From Embiotoca jacksoni (taxonomy: Eukaryota > Chordata > Actinopteri > Embiotocidae): a stretch of 64,000 nt of DNA. The notes beneath the pieces were generated by a model, which saw only the letters and a program-made list of their open reading frames with translations, was not told the origin of the DNA and searched no databases. Shown in pieces: positions 1-12,974 of the stretch (positions are counted from its first letter, which is position 1; each line of letters opens with the position of its first letter). Where the stretch lies: contig JAKOON010000009.1 in assembly GCA_022577435.1 (NCBI GenBank), forward strand, positions 2,939,754-3,003,753, in the 5' to 3' direction. A program made the translations under genes and the position numbers.

Positions 1-1040
1 TTAATACATGCATTTATGCTTTGTGAGGTTAACGGGCACACTCTCTCTCTTGATAAATCTTCTCTACTGCACATGGCAGTATAAAGCTTCGCTATACTGT
101 ATGTATGTATCTTGGCAAACACATTTATACGAAATGACTTTCACACACACTGTGAGCAGGATTTGATGTTTTGCAAATAAACAGTTTCAATATGAGGACC
201 GTTTGAGGGACAAGCCACCAACTTGCACTGCCGTTAGAAGTACCTCACAAATTTACTTGATGAATGTTGTGTGTGTTTTTTTTTGTGTTTTTTTTTTTGG
301 TTGTTTGTTGATGATGTGTCTGGCTTGTCTCCCCCAGAATTTGTTACTGAACCAGGCCACAGGTAAAATGATCATTAATTGTCGGTGTGAAATTTATTGG
401 CTTGTCTGAGAGGCCCACCTGGCCCTAGTCTGGCCCCCGAGATTTAAGAGAGACAGGCTCGCCACTGTTTTCCCTATCTTTTTATTTTAATCATAATACA
501 GAATGCTGAATCTTCCTTTTTGATCACGGCATCGCCTCAGAGTTCGTTCCAATAGTTTTACGGCTCGGCATTAAAAGGCTTGATCAGCATACACATGAAG
601 GACTGCGTGCACCAATCTGGCCTAAATTCACCCTTAAGAAGAACACGAGTCAAATACAAAGTGCGATTCAGTTAGAAGCACAAAGTAAGGATGAATCGCT
701 GAAGTTTTTTTTTTTTTTTAGAAGACATGACAGCTTGTGGGAGTTTGGGGAAAACTTTCAGCTAAAGTGCAAAAATTCATAGCGATAGCTAAATGTCTTA
801 CAATGATACAACTTTAACATCATTATACTAGTGTAGCTCGGTAAACAACAGATGTGGTTGTTGGAAATTGTCGTCTGAAGGGGTTTCTTCTGTGCACAGA
901 TACAGAAAAATACACGGTCTCATCTCTGATTTTGACTCTTTTATGACAATATCAAGAAAAACAATAGGCACCAAATGTTTAAGCACTCATTAATTGCCAT
1001 AAAAACAAAATATCACAGACGAAAACAAGCTAAACAAAGC
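1..1040. other. AT-rich unique sequence, no gene
   Basis: I see only AT-rich unique DNA with T-runs near 279-299 and 706-720. Open frames are below 70 codons and include a T-run-encoded Phe stretch. No repeat family or gene is recognised. Confidence 0.6.
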
Positions 1041-2454
1041 GCCTAATGGAACAAAAGGTGTTGGAGATGAGAAGGAAAGCAACAACAAAGTTCCATCTTT
1101 CTCGGTGTATTGATTTGCATCATTACAAAATGCAATCTGTCTGTCAGATTGCAGGGTTTCATCATTCCTTTCACTTTGCTGCCTGCATCATTCACGGCAT
1201 ATTATTCATTGTTGTACTGCGGTCCGAGGGGTCCAGCGCAGCCTGCCTCGCTTCGCGTTCGTCTCCTTCATCACCTGAACAAAGACTTTATTTCCTGTGA
1301 AATAACCTCTGACGGCCTACTACCTGTCTGTTACTGTATAAAAGAAGAAAATGATGCTTAAAAAAAGAAATCAGATCCATTCCTTCCACCTGAGTCCTGC
1401 CTGTCTGTCTGACCTTGTCTTTTTGATCTGCATCGGTACGAGAGCTTCCCCTTACCCTTGCGATGCCTTGTCTCCTCTCGGAGCTGCCTGCAGGACGAGC
1501 ACTGTCGATCCGTCTGTCCACCAGACAAACTCACCTGTCCCTTGACTTTCCACTGATCAACCGCCTGTCTGTCTGTTCCCTATTTTATCCAGAATTCCTT
1601 ATTGGCTATTACATTCTGCTTTACCTGAGGAACACTTGCTTGCCTGACCCCCGTCCCCTTTCTTTGTCTTACTTCCTCAGCTTGTCAGTGGACGGACAGA
1701 CACACAGGCGAGTGGTGACAGCTTTCTGCTCGTTTATTCTTCTTTCCATCACCGTAAGGGCGCAGAGGGCAGTTACATAGGAACCGGCACTGTTGATAAA
1801 TAAGGAAGCAGCTTCTCCGACTGTCTGCCGACTGTTGTGTCTCTGTTTCTTGCAGCCCACCTGAAGTCTGCTATATCTACTTATCTTCCCGTCAAGAGAT
1901 TTCATGTTTTCTTGACTGTAGCAGTTCATCTTGCAGACCCAGCCTGATGTGATTTCTATCTTTGCCTGGCACAAATAAACTTTTCCTCAGTGCTGCAATA
2001 AGGCCAAAAGTCTTTGATTTGACTTTCTTGCCTTGAGTTTAATCAGTCAGACAGCTATCACCAACGCTAAATGGAGCGCAATCAACCAAACTGTTGTGTT
2101 GGGGTTTAGGTTATTGATTGTTAAGGCTACGGCTGGAGCTGTTGTTCATGATTGGGTTCACTAATTCTAGTGAAAGAAGTGGGTTGTCAGTTTTGTTGAA
2201 ATGTTGTTCGCAGTATCACTCCCATCTATATGGTGTCTCGTATGGTTTATGAAACTTCAATTGAAGCATTAGAACGTGTTTTGAATGATGGTCAACTTTA
2301 CTTGAGAACAACAAGAAATTTGCACAATATCAATCTCTTGAAACTTTTTTCATTTTGAGATTCACAAAGTCTTTAGTCACCTGTCTTACAACACATCAGA
2401 TGTTGCCATAATGTTTGATAGTTCTCCTTTCATAATTTATCCGAACCCCTTAAA
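1041..2454. other. Unique sequence with scattered CTGTCTG words
   Basis: The words CTGT and CTGTCTG recur around 1135, 1400, 1510 and 1565, which inflates open frames on both strands. None has splice signals plus codon bias. Nothing is recognised. Confidence 0.5.
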
Positions 2455-2700
2455 CAAAATTCCTCTTCTCCGCCAACACCCTCCTCCTCTTCCTCCACTT
2501 TCCTGCGTCCTTCCCCCACTTTCCCCCCCTCGCTCTCCTCACCTCCAGACTACTTATTTACTAATGATGTGCAGCAAACGCTTAGTCTTGTGTTTTCGTC
2601 GTGCACTCTTCACCTCGCTCCTCTCCTTCTCCTCGTCCCCCAGCACCCCCTTCATCCTCTTCTCAACCCCTAACTCCACCTCTCCTGACCCCCCTCAAGG
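2455..2700. repeat. Polypyrimidine tract
   Basis: An approximately 245-bp C/T-rich tract with many CCTC and CCCC words. A Pro/Ser-rich 99-codon frame here is an artefact of composition. Such tracts can adopt triplex structure, but no function is shown. Confidence 0.6.
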
Positions 2701-3165
2701 TGAAACCTGAGTGGCTTTAATTGGCCGGTATCAATTAAATTCTGAAAGCACATGAACTCACAGGGGAACCATAAGTGGACCTTGCTCCAGCTAGTTATCT
2801 CAGCTTCCTCCTCTTTTGCCTCCTTGGACTCCCGGACCTCGGCTCATCCTCAGACATGGAGTTGATACCTCTTGCTTCCTTCTCTTTAGGCAAATCTTCC
2901 CTTCATTACATGGCCATCTCTCCTTCTCTGTGTCTCTCTCTCTCTGTTTCCATATCGCTCTCTTCCTTATCCATTCCTGCTGCCACTTTTAAATAGTTCC
3001 CTGCGGCAGTGGCTGAGCCAGACACGGCCTCCATCATGGGACCAAGAGGAGGCTAATGCCTTTTTAATGAGGCCTCGGCCACAATGTCACACCGTAAAGT
3101 GGCAGGAATCGGTGGCTGGTGAGCCCTTGGTCCAGGGTATTTATCACCTAAAATCCTCTGATCCA
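2701..3165. promoter_or_regulatory. Conserved-element-like unique segment
   Basis: Complex, non-repetitive sequence with homeodomain-type words (CAATTAAA near 2731, TTTTTAATGA near 3061). The block 3005-3160 is balanced in composition and free of simple repeats, flanked by low-complexity tracts on both sides. This is the usual appearance of a vertebrate conserved noncoding element, but conservation is not tested. Confidence 0.25.
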
Positions 3166-3490
3166 CTGTGCCTTTGGGAGGGAGGGAGGGGGAGAGGGAG
3201 GCAGCAACAGATAGACAAAGAGCAGGAGACAGCAAGGGGTTAAAGAGAAAGTTACCAAAGAGCACAAAAAGCAGGGTGGAAAAAAGAAAGTGGAAAGATG
3301 TGGAGAAAAAAATGGATTGGTGGAGAAAACAAAGGTGTATATGAGAAAAAAAAAAAAAAAAAAAAAAAAAAATCAAAAAATAAAAGGTTTTGAATTGCTT
3401 GCCAAGAAATAATACATTATTATACAGAGAAACACGTGCAGAAACGGAGTAAAAAACAAGCAGAGGAAGAGCGAGAAAGAAAAATGACTC
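3166..3490. repeat. Polypurine tract with A27
   Basis: GA-rich stretch from the GGGAGGGAGG block near 3177 to about 3490, including an uninterrupted run of 27 A at 3346-3372. The apparent minus-strand Phe-rich reading frame is an artefact. Confidence 0.65.
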
Positions 3491-3539
3491 GTCTTCAGAA
3501 GCTGAGTTTCTTTTTTTTTTTCTCTCCCTCTTCTCTTCT

Positions 3540-3990
3540 CTTACTTCTCATCATCTTAAGTGGCTCGTACCTGTTTAGCATCCCACCACAGATTGCCCCT
3601 AGAAGCTGCATAATGTGAAATCATAATAATAACCATAATGCTTCGACAGTAATTAATATTCCTCCATATATTTTTCCGCAGCGCTCCAGAGAAAGGCATT
3701 GAGAGTGGTTTGCCTCCAGTGAGGGGAACTCACATTATTATAGTCCCACTTCATCCAATATTAATGCCCACTGGGCCCAGTATTCTAATATGAGTTCTAG
3801 TGAAATGGCCTTAAGTGGCTGAATACCAAATAAGATAGATTAGTAACAAAAGAAAACCACCTATTTCATTATTAACGCAGATGAGTGAACGTAATGGGCA
3901 GGGTAAAGGCGTGAAATCAAAGAAGCTCTGGAATATGAACTGCTGGAATCTCCTTTAAACTCTTTTCCGACACCACCAGTGTGCTCACTT
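3540..3990. promoter_or_regulatory. Conserved-element-like unique segment
   Basis: Non-repetitive AT-leaning sequence with AGTAATTAATATTC near 3649 and CCAATATTAATGCCC near 3754, both homeodomain-type words, and balanced composition between. No coding frame survives. Proposed as a regulatory-element candidate only. Confidence 0.25.
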
Positions 3991-4336
3991 AGGACTTCAG
4001 TGGCGTCCTGTTACTCCTCCGCTCCACATAAAAAGAGTGTGAGGTCCAATGAAACGGCCGTCGTAAAAGTCGTCCATTGTAGTTACTTATTTCAATCTTT
4101 CCACCCTGCTTCATGCAACGAAAGTGACTCCATCTGTTATTTTCGTTGGTTCGTCATTATGGCTCATTGGTGTTCCTCAGAGGTCGAGAATTTTAAGTTT
4201 TTAATGTTATATTTCTTTCGATTTTGAGTCTATGAAACCACATTTTTTTTAAATGCGATTCAACATTTCATTCTGTAGTTGCCGCTCTGGTTATATTGTA
4301 GTTGTCAGAGTCTGCCTTTCCCTTTCATTTTGAATA
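3991..4336. other. Unique sequence, nothing recognised
   Basis: No repeat, motif cluster or convincing coding frame is seen. An 82-codon open frame at 3979-4227 lacks codon bias and any recognisable domain. Confidence 0.5.
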
Positions 4337-4720
4337 TGGGCTGTCACAATTATAACATTTTAAGTGACGATTAATTGTCAAACAAATAATTGCGATTCAT
4401 GATTTTTCATACATTTTATGCCATTATTATAGTTTAAGTCTAAACATAGTTAAATAATACAAATGCGCCTTATAAAGAAGGAGGCTTTTTTTGACATTGA
4501 AAACTTGAACATATAAATATAAATTATACCTGTGTTTGCCTGTTAGGCTTTGTAAACAAGGCAGATATGACAGAACTAATATGAGTGAATATAAACTAAT
4601 ATATCAGTGTCATTCAGCTGTTTTTTATAAACATCAATGGAGATTCTTACAATTATGAACAATGATTGCAGTCCGCTCAAATAATTGTGATCAGGTGATT
4701 TTGTTATAACTGTGGCAGGA
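4337..4720. mobile_element. Non-autonomous hAT-like element (MITE)
   Basis: Terminal inverted repeats are visible: the left end reads CTGTCACAATTATAACA from 4341 and the right end, in reverse complement, reads CTGCCACAGTTATAACA from 4718 down. Subterminal words ATTAATTGTC and ATAATTGCGATT match, in my memory, a widespread fish hAT-type family that begins GGGCTGTCA. The interior of about 300 bp is AT-rich and encodes no transposase, so the copy depends on another element. Divergence between the arms indicates an old insertion. The family name is inference. Confidence 0.5.
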
Positions 4721-5130
4721 ACTTGCAGGAAACAAATGTATGGATGTTATGCACAGTTTTTGACTGCTTCAGTCTCCTTTTGTTAAAACAAATTGATGTA
4801 TGACTTCTTAGCCGATGGCCCTGCACACCGATAGCAACTTACAAGGTCCTTTTCTTCTGTTGTATATCTGAGTAGCAGCGCCTCAGAAAATCCTTTTGAA
4901 TCTGTTATTGAATTTCATTGGGTAGTTTGTTTGGCGGTTAATGACATTTCCTAGTTAAGTTAAAGGTCAGTACAGGGTTTTCACCACATACTGTATACGC
5001 TCCATGACATTTATTAACCGTGTCTGGACTCATTTTGTTTTTTGCTGCGTAGGAAATTGGCATTTGCTTCTTTGGCTCTGCTGGTGCTGCAGAACCCACA
5101 GAACCTAAAGTGAAAACAACACAGTAGAAA
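4721..5130. other. Unique sequence, nothing recognised
   Basis: Ordinary AT-rich sequence without repeats or coding signal. Confidence 0.5.
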
Positions 5131-5154
5131 TTATATATATATATATATATATAT
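5131..5154. repeat. (AT)n microsatellite
   Basis: About 12 uninterrupted AT units, self-complementary and able to extrude as a hairpin. Confidence 0.9.
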
Positions 5155-5975
5155 GGTCATGCTCTATGGCTTTTTGAATAATCATTAAAAAACGGTGAGA
5201 TTTGTGCTACGGTACAAACAGAAGAATGATGGTTAAGTAGTTTCCAGCGAGTATTGAATGGTATTTCTGATTAAAATGCCCACTCCTAATTAAAACCACT
5301 TTATCATTCAGCAAATAGCAACTGAATTAATCACTGACTTACAACATTGCATCTCTTTTTGGTCAAACCATCTGATGGGTCAACGAACTCAGTGCAGCAC
5401 CGGGGTTGAGAACTCGTCATCATCAAGCAATCAGAGAAGTCATACGTTGCTACTTTGACGTGATTCCCTGGTAAGTAAATAATGTGAGAACAACAGAGTG
5501 AAAGATTTAAAGACCCGCAGAGTAAAATGATAAAGTATGTTATCTGTACTGATGTAGCTGTCCCAGAGGTCTCACTTTTTTACAAAGTTATCGCCCTGCT
5601 GCTACACAGTTGCTCCCCGCTACATCGTGCTCTCTGTACTGTATTTGTGATACACAGCAGACAAGAGGTTTTCTGATTTACGTCCACATGGGAGGTACGA
5701 TCGACGAGATTAGGTTGTTGCCTCCGTAGGGAAATTTGTCTCGGACTCCAGCCTGCATTTTCTCCGGCAGTTTAAAGGCGCTCACTTCACGCCAGAGAAT
5801 TGGTGTATTGCTGTCCGGTTGTGAACGGAAACATACCAGGGTTTCTCCCCCCCGTCAGATACCAGATAAGCTGTTCGACTGTGTTAGTGTTGGTGTGAAG
5901 ATAGGAATATATGCCCTTCAGTTTGCTGCTGCAAGCATATGTTCCAGACAGTCATAAATGTTGTATGAGTCTGTG
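5155..5975. other. Unique sequence
   Basis: Contains one homeodomain-like word (CTAATTAAAACC, near 5286) and moderately CpG-containing DNA at 5690-5860. No gene is recognised; a 73-codon frame at 5736-5957 shows no domain. Confidence 0.45.
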
Positions 5976-6110
5976 GAGGGCTCGGGGAGAGGAGAGGAGG
6001 ACAGGAGGAGAGGAGGTGGAGAGAAAGAGGACAGAATATGCAGAGGAAAAGGATGCCGAGGAGGAGGAGGAGGAAAAGGAGGAAGAGGTTGCAGTAGAGG
6101 GAAAAACTCG
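5976..6110. repeat. GA/GGA-rich purine tract
   Basis: Imperfect GAG/GGA trinucleotide tract; gives Glu/Arg/Gly-rich frames on + and Leu/Ser frames on -. These are not genes. Confidence 0.7.
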
Positions 6111-6411
6111 GCCGAACAGATTCAAGGCCAGGAAGTATGCTGTAATGTGCTTTTAATATCTTCAAGGAGTCTGTTGTTAACACGTGTACATTAGTTTGCA
6201 TATGCTGTAACTTCTGTGGCGTGCATTGTGGGATTGAAAGACTCCTAAATGATTTTGGCCTCAGTTCATAATGACCTTCTAGCTTTCATTACTGAAATGT
6301 GTTGAAACATCAGAGATGTAAGAGTCACAGAGTGTCTCCTGAATCAAAGGGATTTTCATTTTGATCAGCGTTGGACTGCTGTAATGAGCGTTTGCGCTCA
6401 AGAAACTTTGC
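6111..6411. other. Unique sequence
   Basis: Balanced unique sequence leading into the TG tract; nothing recognised. Confidence 0.45.
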
Positions 6412-6435
6412 TGTATGTGTGTGTGTGTGTGCGTG

Positions 6436-6497
<62 letters not shown>

Positions 6498-6508
6498 CGC
6501 GCGTGCAC
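6412..6508. repeat. (TG)n(CG)n microsatellite, Z-DNA prone
   Basis: About 75 bp of TG dinucleotides with two GC interruptions, ending in about eight CG dinucleotides at 6489-6504. The whole tract is alternating purine-pyrimidine, the classical requirement for left-handed Z-DNA under supercoiling. Confidence 0.9.
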
Positions 6509-6985
6509 GGTTGTGAGAAAAAACATCAAAGTAATGATCTGCCTTGCATGACCATGTCCTGTATACTGCTTGCTGTAGGTTTAATCAGGCACTCAGAGAC
6601 TCAATAAGTTCTACTTGTAAATTAAAGCAAAGCTATTTACATTAATTTACATTTGCCAGCAGCTCATGGATTCCACAACAAGCTCTCCGATTTACCCACG
6701 GACGGCATCAATTTATCACAGTTTGTTCAGGTGCTTGTAGCTCGGTACTGGGTGGCATCTTGGTTTTCTTTTTGCTTCCTTGGAAGTGTGACATATTTGG
6801 AGAATCCCACAAATCTGTTTGGATAAAGACTTGTTTACAAATGCTCTAATATATTTTGAGAATCCAGCCATTTGTTGACAGAAACAGCATCACAGGATTT
6901 TCCCATCATCCATGCTTCGCAAATACAATCCTTTCAACGCTTCATTCATTTCAAAGAGCCGCAGTCATGGTATGTATTATTTTTG
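6509..6985. other. Unique sequence, possibly regulatory
   Basis: Complex sequence with TTAATTTACATTTG near 6640. No coding signal or repeat. Weak candidate for a conserved element. Confidence 0.3.
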
Positions 6986-7225
6986 TTGTTGATTAATTGG
7001 AAGATAATTTTCCCAATTATTCATTTTGTATACAGAGTAAAAAAAGATACTTAATTTACCATTATTATATGCAAAGAAAAGCAGCAGATCTTCACAATTT
7101 GCAAGCATGAGCTTGGGAATTTCCATAATTTTTTGCCCGAGAAACGACTTATTAGTTGATTATTGAAATAGTTGCAGATTATGTTTTGTTGCTGGACCAG
7201 CCAATCAATTATCTAATTACTGTGC
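6986..7225. mobile_element. Decayed hAT-like teleost repeat
   Basis: The stretch with AAGCAGCAGATCTTCACAAT (7080), TTTTTTGCCCGAGAAACGAC (7130) and ATTATTGAAATAGTTGCAGA (7160) resembles, from memory, a common fish repeat in which AGCAAATCTTCACATTTG is followed by a GATTAATCGATTAT-type terminus. It is strongly mutated and has no coding capacity. A related, equally decayed copy lies at 38800-39018. Confidence 0.4.
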
Positions 7226-7416
7226 CTTCATCGCTCTTCACCCTCCCTCCTCCTCCTCCTCCTCTTATCCTTGTCTCCCCCTTTGTCATATACGCAGCCA
7301 ATACGAAACATTCTTCCTGAATTTAATTTATTCTTCATTCATCTAATATTTACCTCACTGTATTCTGGCTCTGCTCGCCTCATCATTCTAAATTAATTGC
7401 TGGAAAACTAGAAGGG
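7226..7416. other. Unique sequence with (CCT)n
   Basis: Pyrimidine-rich, with a (CCT)n run at about 7241-7264. Nothing else is seen. Confidence 0.55.
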
Positions 7417-7417
7417 G

Positions 7418-7447
<30 letters not shown>
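7417..7447. repeat. Poly(A) run, A30
   Basis: Thirty uninterrupted A residues at 7418-7447. No retroposon body with a target duplication is recognised upstream. Confidence 0.9.
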
Positions 7448-7448
<1 letters not shown>

Positions 7449-7449
7449 A

Positions 7450-8235
7450 TATCGAGAGGCAGAAAAGCCACCAGTCTTGGCAACAAACAGTGTTTCTCTC
7501 CGGGCTGATGTGGGGCAGTGATGAATACGATGGCTTCCTTGTCATTAATCAGACCGCAGCTTGTCTCTCTCTGGGATGGCCCCCCGTCCAACACACCCCG
7601 GCCCCCCCTGGAGGGGCCTCGGAGCAGCTCGGCAGAGACCACAGAGCCTCCTTTTTAAAAAAAAAAACAACATTTTTTTCCTCTTCTTCTCTCCCCTTCC
7701 CTTCTACCCTCCTCCACCTGACAGCTTTCACCCCATCGTGCCGTCCCTATGGTGACGAGGCAGTTCCTAAAACGGGTCCCGGGAGCGAAGCCGGGTAGTG
7801 AGGGGGGATTTGGAAACAAGACGAGAACGAAGCTGAAGAACACATGGAAGAGCGGGATGCAGGCGTTTATGAGGAAAAGACAAACAACGGGAGAGGAGAG
7901 GAAGAGATGAAATAGAGCAGGAGATTATCGGGGTGATCCTTTCTTTGTAATCTGCCCATCTCACCCCACCCCGCCACCCCCCACCCTCCTCCCCTCCCCT
8001 CCATCTACGTCTGCTCCCACAGACAGAACACACTGGCCTGTCTTTAACAAGGCGCCTGTCCTTGGGAGATTTTCCCCATCATCAATCAGCCGTCGGCCGG
8101 GGAGTCGCACAGGGCGGCGAGCGGGCGAGCGAGATTGAGAGTAGGAGAGAAAGACGGAGAAAACGATAGAGACGGAAAGAAGGAGAAAGAAAGAGGAGGA
8201 GACGGACGGAGGTAGAGAGAAGGAGGCTGAAAATT
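7450..8235. promoter_or_regulatory. Conserved-element-like, CpG-rich segment
   Basis: 7460-7650 and 8030-8110 are complex unique sequence (for example TTGTCATTAATCAGACC near 7539 and CATCATCAATCAGCCGTC near 8079), separated by C-rich tracts and followed by a purine tract at 8110-8225. CpG is frequent at 8085-8135. Regulatory function is inference. Confidence 0.25.
7964..8002 (-). other. G-quadruplex-prone motif (minus strand)
   Basis: The plus strand carries C4-A-C4-GCCA-C6-A-C3 plus further C-runs, so the minus strand has more than four G-runs separated by short loops. Confidence 0.5.
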
Positions 8236-8249
8236 GATTTAATTAAAAG

Positions 8250-8439
8250 ATGGAGGAAGCCGTGATTGAGGTGAAGGAATACATTTCAGAAAACTCTGTT
8301 GTGCCACTATTTCTCATGTCGTACACCGCTGACAAGAGACTCATTGAATATGAAACAGTCGAGCGGGACTCGGCTGCAGCCACATGTTGCGTCCCATCGA
8401 GACCAAGAGCGTTGTTTTCAGAGGGATTCTGTCCCTCAG
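8250..8439 (+). CDS. Possible coding exon (weak)
   Basis: An ATG at 8250 sits in a good context (A at -3, G at +4) and opens a frame of 63 codons running to a donor-like CAG/GTGTGT at 8437-8445. It begins MEEAVIEVKEYISENS and is not low-complexity. The segment upstream is CpG-rich, as a promoter or first exon might be. Against this, I recognise no protein family, no downstream exon was found, and the frame also stays open for a further 37 codons past the donor, so the end is not forced. I regard this as a hypothesis only; it could equally be a unique noncoding segment with a chance frame. Confidence 0.15.
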
Positions 8440-8559
8440 GTGTGTTAGGCAAAGACGTTTCCTGGCTGATTTATCGCTCTGATACGTTCTCATCTCTAAT
8501 CTTTTGTTGTTGCCGTGTCTGCACATGTTTGATGGTTCAGACTAACGGATGATACAAGT

Positions 8560-8674
8560 TTAACAACCAACCTTTTATTGTTCAGCAGTTAGTGCAGTTG
8601 AATTAATTTATGTGCCGCTTTTAAAAGAAAGCCCCGACATTTACAACAATGTCAAAGAAACTTTACTCCTGGGT

Positions 8675-8713
<39 letters not shown>

Positions 8714-9691
8714 TCTGCCCATGCGGTTTGAAACATCAGTGCAATTTGCACATTTGAGCTAAATTACAAAATTCAAATCTTGGAGGCACAGAGATGAGTG
8801 GTCGGATTAGAAACTACATGGTTAATTATTTAGTTATGTCAGTGATATCACTTTGAAGGTGCATCACAGCAAATGGCCAATCAAACACCTACATGTGCGT
8901 AACCATAGCAGCAGAATCAATACTTAATACTAAATGATAACAGAAGAAGTGTACTTCTGAACAGTTTAGAGAGATTGCCACTCATAACAAACAATCTTAA
9001 TACCAATTACTGGTGTCACGATTTGATTCAAGAGCTTTTCGCTCTTCATAATGACTCTTGATTAAATAACTACTTCGCTGTGTACTAAACTTTTGTCTCC
9101 TGTTGTTTGAGCTGCAGGAGGAACACAGTGAAGGTCATTTTAATTAGGGATATTGTTGAATAACAAAACAAAACAAAAAGATAAAAATGTGAGACTGTTA
9201 ATCTTTTCTATATAATTGTTTGAACTGCATTATATTGTAAACTTCTTTTTGTACAAAAGTGTATAAAGTGTACATTTTAATTCCATGAAAACAAGTCATG
9301 TGTGAGTTTTTCTCACTCAGTAGATGAAATGGTACAATTTTGTGTGTGTGGTTGAAGGCAGTACGTTTACATGTTGGGGATGTTCCTGTGTGTTATGAGT
9401 GTCCTGATAATCACGAACACTTTATTCACCATGAACAAAAATTGATACAGTTGCGACTGGCAGTAGTGATGCCGTTGGCTTTAATGTACAAATATTTTTC
9501 TTGACTTTATACACACTGTGTGTGAATTGCATCTGTTGTATGTTATGCCGGGAAATATTGTTTTCAATTTGAGCTTAACTGAGACGACACTTCTGATGCC
9601 ATTTTTAAGTGAACACAAAACATTTTTATACTTATTGCCCGGATGATATTATCCAAGCGCCAACAAATCAGTCTTTTGTATGTACTGCTTC
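8560..9691. other. AT-rich unique sequence
   Basis: Apart from the T33 run at 8678-8710 I see only AT-rich unique DNA. A CACGATTTGATTCAAGAG stretch near 9017 may be an old repeat end but has no visible partner. Confidence 0.5.
8678..8710. repeat. Poly(T) run, T33
   Basis: Thirty-three uninterrupted T residues, the longest homopolymer of the window. Confidence 0.92.
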
Positions 9692-9728
<37 letters not shown>

Positions 9729-9747
9729 TGAGAGAGAGAGAGAGAGA
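9692..9747. repeat. (TG)n(AG)n compound microsatellite
   Basis: About 17 TG units followed directly by about 10 AG units. Confidence 0.92.
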
Positions 9748-9865
9748 TCCTGGATCGGCCCCAGTATGCTTATCAGCAGCCATAATGTCCCATCAAGGGA
9801 AATGCATAATAAATCAGTTTTGGTTTGACTTTGTAGTGAGACGGGGTGGTAAAGACATGAGCTGA

Positions 9866-9867
9866 TG

Positions 9868-9942
<75 letters not shown>
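9866..9942. repeat. (CG)n(CA)n microsatellite
   Basis: Four CG dinucleotides then about 36 CA units, alternating purine-pyrimidine throughout and therefore Z-DNA prone. Confidence 0.92.
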
Positions 9943-11586
<1,644 letters not shown>

Positions 11587-11665
11587 CCGAAGATAGTCCA
11601 GTGGTCTACAACGCAGCTTCAGAGCGGGAAACCACCTCATGAAGACACGGGTTCGGGGTTGTACA
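11587..11665 (+). repeat. Possible tRNA-derived SINE fragment
   Basis: TAGTCCAGTGG at 11594-11604 fits the pol III A-box pattern exactly. GGGTTCGGGGTT at 11649-11660 resembles a degraded B-box (two mismatches). The A-to-B spacing of about 57 bp is longer than in a standard tRNA. AT-rich sequence follows. A decayed SINE head is plausible; chance is also possible. Confidence 0.3.
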
Positions 11666-12760
11666 TACATTCATACTAATACCAAACCAAAGGTCAACAA
11701 CAATACAAAATAAAAATCAACAACAAAGAGACAAATTTAATCTTTGCAGTGGTAGTTGTGAGTATGATGCTCTTGTGTGCAATAGTGATAATAGAAAAAA
11801 ACGTAGAAGACTAAAGACCCAGGATATTTCTGACGCTCGTCTCTGTGGGTGTCTAAAAGCGCCCGCAGTCTCACAAGGAGCACATTCGTTTGTCGACACT
11901 CAGATAAGTAATGGCAGGTACGAGCTTCTTATACTTGTGCATTATATTATGTGTGTCTGTTTCAGCACGGATCTTCTTGTATGGGCTACGGTACAGATGA
12001 CAGAGCCCAGTCTCTGTATCGACTCTGTTTTTCCTCAGGTACAAGGCATCTGGATCGATTGTGTGAGTCTTGCACTTGATGCCTGGTGATTGATGGTGTG
12101 AAGGTGATTTATTAGTCATGTCCGAGGAGCAGGCAGCAGGGGGAAAGCTCTTTTGTCCCTGTCTTTTGAGAGCCTCGCACTTGTTTTTCATTTTGTTCCG
12201 TCTCTTTCCCAGCGCAACTCGCTCTCTCGCTTTGGTTTATTGTTGCCCTGCAGTGCCCTTTTAGATCTGGCTATGAAGTTGGCTCGTAGCAAACAAAGCT
12301 GGAGCCCTCATACAGCTAAGAGGGTTGTAATACTGTAGAAACCTACTGGAAAAAAAAAAAGCCATAGGCCGGCATACGGCAGCAATCGCTGGTGTGTTTT
12401 TGTCTCTCTGTTTCTTTGCCCTTGTCTCATTCTCTCTTTCCGACTGGAGGCCTAATAGCTCGCTAATCACAGGCTTCGATAGGTAACCCTGCAAGGAGCA
12501 ATCCGGTTTGATGGCGGAGAAGTCGAAGAAGAGGAGGATGAAGAAAGAGGAAAGCGACAGGTTGCCAGCGCTGCTCTTATACCTCTTGTATCACACTGAC
12601 AGCTAGCAGAGTGCTGAGGGTCTAGTTGTAAATTGATTGTGACCGCTCATGAGTGGCACTGAGAGAGTGAGGCATGTGATAAGTTTCCACCTGGTTTACC
12701 CAAGTTCAACTTCAAAACTAGTTTTTGTGTTACCAAAGCAAAGTTTCTCCTCATATTCAA
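11666..12760. other. Unique sequence
   Basis: No repeat family or coding signal. A small purine block (12510-12560) precedes the broken minus-strand coding stretch. Confidence 0.45.
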
Positions 12761-12764
12761 ATTC

Positions 12765-12972
12765 TTAAAAGAAAATTGTTGTTTGAGATTCTTCAAGACT
12801 TTTAGTTTTCTGCTGCAGACCTTTGACAGACTTTGACTGCCGTCCTTGTACTTCCTTGACCATATTAACACTGTAGTTTGGGACCACCTCCGTTAGGACT
12901 GGATGCATCACACGGAACTGACGAGCTTTCTGCCCTGCAGCCTTGCTGCCGGCCAAGCTCTTCACCGTTTCC
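12765..12972 (-). pseudogene. Coding remnant or lone exon, product unknown
   Basis: On the minus strand, after an acceptor-like TTTGCAG ending at 12973, a 69-codon frame runs to TAA at 12765. It reads ETVKSLAGSKAAGQKARQFR at its start and then continues with a Lys/Gln-rich part. Third codon positions over the first 45 codons are mostly G or C although the surroundings are AT-rich, which is typical of real coding DNA. I recognise no family. No downstream exon or intact gene is visible, so a decayed gene, a processed copy or a single real exon are all possible. A second stretch with the same character and strand begins 1 kb away (13996-14520). Confidence 0.3.
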
Positions 12973-12974
12973 CT

